Assembly (NCBI GenBank): GCA_946965045.2
Contig: OX337229.1
Coordinates: 5,766,001-5,830,000 of the forward strand
Length of the DNA stretch: 64,000 bases
Direction of reading: 5' to 3'
Origin: Epithemia pelagica
Lineage: Eukaryota; Bacillariophyta; Bacillariophyceae; Surirellales; Surirellaceae
Shown here piece by piece: positions 61,180 through 64,000 of this stretch. Made by a program: the position numbers and the translations under genes. Each line of letters opens with the position of its first letter. Within the stretch, counting starts at the first letter, position 1. The notes below the pieces were generated by a model. That model was not told the origin of the DNA, did not search any database, and was given only the letters and a program-made list of their open reading frames with translations.

Positions 61180-61954
61180 CTTGAGATCGAGTTGGACGTT
61201 TGAGTTTGAAGATGGTGCTGAAAAGCGATTGCCTGGTTGGTTTGTTGCTGTGGTGGTGGTGGGATGCAGCTTGGCTTGTCTCCGGAATTGTGAGAGAAGG
61301 AGGGTGGAGAGCCATCGAGACACAGAATTTGGAGAGGCAAGTCTTGCGGTTGAGGAATCGTTCTACATCGGTGTCTCTATGCTAAACGATGATGGATGAA
61401 CGGGGCGCCATTCCAATCGAAACTTGGAGAAGCTTCCACAGTCTTGTGATAATGGATGTCTTTTCTACGCGACCTTGATCAACGGCAACATGATCCAACA
61501 GTTCAGCGAGAGTGACATTTTACTTATTGGTCATGTCTCGTGAGTAGCTTTGGATCCGTTCCACAATCCATAGCTTCCCGTAATCTTCAAGAGACATTCA
61601 CTGACATATAGGATGGGCAATGGACGGTGGCTCTTGCGGCGGGATGCAAAGAACCAATCCTCATCCTAGGTTCCAAGTCATGTGGTCCGAGACAGCCATA
61701 CAACAAGATCCGTTGTGAGGGGCGCCATCTATTTCCCAAATGGCGCCGCATCGCCGTGCTTGGATTCGTGGATACCCCCAAGCACGGGTGAGAATCAGGT
61801 CGCACGTTAGTCGGATCCAGAGGAGAATTCCCTTCTCACCCCCACGGCGCGGCCACCCACCTCTCGAGGCTGATACAAATTTCCAAATACCACATTTATT
61901 CTCCCCGCATTCATCACGACAGGGGAGGTACGGTGGTTCGATAGCGCCTCCTTG
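61180..61954. promoter_or_regulatory. Intergenic region upstream of divergent genes
   Basis: It lies between the secreted protein gene (-) and the Asn-rich gene (+). A few unconvincing ORFs are present. No repeat was seen. Confidence 0.4.
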
Positions 61955-62648
61955 ATGTCGACCAATACACACCAACGTCGTCGGCGTTCTCAAAAAGCCG
62001 CAAGGGCGGCGTTTGCAAGTTACAGTGAGTCCTCGATTGCGTCTTCGTCCACAAGCGAAGGACGAAACAACAGCATCGCCAAAACCACAAGCACCGCATC
62101 TGGACAACAAGAAACCAATCCTTCGACATCCACCGTTCCTACGTGGCTCGCTGTTGTTCCCTGTGCGACGCCCCAGCCCTCTGCTCGCTCACAGTCAAAC
62201 AACGATCCTAATTACAGCCGACCCGAACCCACAACGTTTTTGGACAGCGCCGTTGCCACCAGCTCTATTTCCTCCGTTCCATCGTCGACTCCACGCTTCC
62301 ATGCCATACCACCACCCACCCATGCAGGTCCGCTTGAAGCCTCGTCGACAACAAGCGACAACAGCCACGCTCCATCCCAGCAATCCAGGCTTTCCTCTTC
62401 GTCTTTCAACCTCTGGTATCGTTGCCATTCCGTCGGTTTCGTCCAATTTGGCACGCAGTCGTCCCCCCCCCCCCCCCCCCCAAAAAAATGAACCTTCTTC
62501 CTGCCATCGAGGCATCGTCTACTACGGAGGCCTCGGGCAATGCACCTGTGCCCAACAACAACAGCAACGATGAAGACAGACCACCAAACAACAACAACAA
62601 CCACGACAACCAAGACAGACCAAACAACAACAACAATGAAGACAGTCC

Positions 62649-62699
<51 letters not shown>

Positions 62700-63102
62700 A
62701 GAGCCGAGCACTTGCACCAATTCCTTTACTGTCCCTACCGCTGTTGCCCCTCCTACTGCAAGCAGCAACACAACTGCTTCATCAACTATAGACCACCTTG
62801 GTTCTGGTCTTAATTTGGCCGCACGGGCTGTCTCGTCTACCCGTCCACCTGAAGCTGTTGCTCCTCCTGCTCCTGTCGCTGGTCCACCTGAAGCTGTTGC
62901 TCCTCCTGTCGCTGCTGGTCCTGCTCCCATCCTCCGCCTGCGGCGACCTGTACTTCAACAACCTCAAGCTATGCTGCAATATCCAAATTTGAAAATGCAG
63001 GTTAAAAAATTACGGAAGGGTCTTTCCTTCTCCAATTGCGGCGCCACCCTCCCCTCCATTGCCTCAACCCTGGAGCGTCGTCCACCAACAATCCTACAAT
63101 GA
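61955..63102 (+). pseudogene. Ser/Asn/Pro-rich low-complexity gene, frame broken at a C tract
   Basis: A frame from ATG 61955 encodes about 170 Ser/Thr/Pro-rich residues with a basic N-terminus (HQRRRRSQKAARAAF). At a run of 19 C (62463-62481) it meets a Pro run and stops at 62491. The plausible continuation is in another frame (62422-63102): Pro run, then an Asn run and Pro/Ala-rich repeats (RPPEAVAPP) to TGA at 63100. One extra or two fewer C bases would join them. The frame after this TGA stays open to the right edge. It may be one gene with tract-length or sequencing errors, or a pseudogene. Function unknown. Confidence 0.4.
62463..62481. repeat. Mononucleotide tract, 19 C
   Basis: A run of 19 C followed by seven A lies within coding sequence. 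Such tracts change length easily in replication and in sequencing, so the frame here is uncertain. Confidence 0.9.
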
Positions 63103-64000
63103 TTCTCGTCACACAAAACCCCCAGTGATGACTCAAATCTCTCATTGGTGTCCAATTTCTGTGGACCTCTCATGAGAAAGGCCAAGAACTTTACCTTCGG
63201 TGCCACGAGATCTGTCGCCGGCAAATCCAAACAACGACGATACAACAAAAACAACAACAAACGCAAACAGCCTGGTTCGAGCGAGACTGTCTCATCTACG
63301 TCACAAGCCGAGGATGATGCGTCCTCTTCCCCGACTACATCGCTCCAAATTGTCACCTCTTTTGGATTGCGTACACTGTTGCTGGAAGACATGTGGTTTA
63401 TTGAAAATGGTACTTCCATTGCCTTATTTTTCAATATCGACATACTACCACCTCGCTATGGGAAGAAATGGACGAAAGTTTGGTGTGATACGTCACAATC
63501 AAACTACGTTCCGCTTGTCCTTTTCGAGGGTCGTTCCTACCGGCAAATAACAGGTTGGGTTCTGAAGAAACCCGACCTAAGAAGCGTAACCGGTGTTCAA
63601 GTGTACGATGACATCATACTGGCTATGAAAGAAAAAGAACAACGTGGGATCCACTTCAAGTTTCCTGTATTCTCCTCGGATGACTGTCAATTTCCACATC
63701 CACCGACTGCTTGTATCGGAGAAGCATTGACATGGTTTGAAGTTTTCAATTACCCACAAGGGGTATTTGTACAGGCGGATTATCATCCCGAGAGGAGTTG
63801 GAACCACATTTTCAAGCGCTTGAAAGTGGACAATGGCGATCGTCTTACGCTTCTGCATCGCCTAGTACAAGAAACGCCAGGAGATCGCTATGTGCTAGCC
63901 GAGTTAAAGCATATTTGGGAGCGTTTACAGGTCAAGCAGAACCAGGCTCAAGCAATTGAGGAGCACCACAACGTTTTGGCTGAGCTTCAAGAAGCTCTTG
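63103..64000 (+). CDS. Unknown protein, 3' end outside window
   Basis: The frame is open from 63103 to the right edge in phase with the Asn-rich ORF before the TGA. The first ATG is 63172. After a Lys/Asn-rich start the sequence becomes ordinary globular protein (LPPRYGKKWTKVWCDT, GWVLKKPDLRSVTG, WFEVFNYPQGVFVQAD) ending in a Glu/Gln-rich coiled-coil-like stretch. The codons look coding. I do not recognise the family. It could be the C-terminal part of the preceding gene, separated by one stop. Confidence 0.5.

Noticed and set aside
61661-62110. Minus-strand ORF upstream of the Asn-rich gene.
   Set aside because: Mixed Arg/Gly/Cys composition without domain features and overlap with a better plus-strand frame.

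Overview
The window reads as nuclear DNA of a photosynthetic stramenopile, most likely a pennate diatom. The evidence is indirect. Two proteins begin with a signal peptide whose cleavage region resembles the diatom plastid-targeting motif. Introns are short (65-93 nt where I could place them). Genes are compact and rich in Asn, Gln, Ser and Asp homopolymers. Mobile elements of types known from protist and fungal genomes are abundant. I cannot name the species from sequence alone.

Layout: 1-7972 holds a kelch gene (cut by the left edge), a large acidic RING-like gene, a small membrane protein gene, a CAP-domain gene and the 5' end of a two-helix membrane protein gene. From 4035 to 7972 this block is repeated at 31716-42013. 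The two copies have decayed reciprocally. Copy 1 keeps the RING-like and CAP genes; copy 2 keeps the two membrane protein genes. Copy 2 was later expanded by a PIF/Harbinger transposon (33316-37066, perfect 58-bp inverted ends) and by a non-coding 2.4-kb insertion (39029-41475).

The two copies are separated by 23.7 kb of mobile DNA (7973-31715). The outer layer is a DIRS-like retroelement with a gag-like ORF ending in a CCCH zinc finger and a reverse transcriptase cut off at the duplication junction. Nested inside it is an 18.35-kb DNA transposon (11637-29986). It carries a KDZ/Plavaka-type transposase of 1285 aa, a three-exon acidic protein, two homologous Cys-rich proteins, and a 2151-aa protein with two RING-like zinc fingers and a C-terminal domain resembling the TET/JBP-type 2-oxoglutarate/Fe(II) dioxygenase family. 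This transposon with a possible DNA-modification gene is the most interesting content of the window.

From 42 to 64 kb the window is a normal gene-dense chromosome: a proteasome assembly chaperone 3-like protein, a putative plastid aromatic amino acid permease, a putative plastid zinc-finger protein, a PDZ protein, a large P-loop ATPase of the STAND/AAA_16 type, a multi-pass membrane protein, a GT8-like glycosyltransferase, a four-exon secreted protein with Lys-Gly and Pro-Thr repeats, and an Asn-rich gene broken at a 19-nt C tract that continues off the right edge. Most neighbours are divergent or convergent pairs. I recognised no rRNA, tRNA or CRISPR array.
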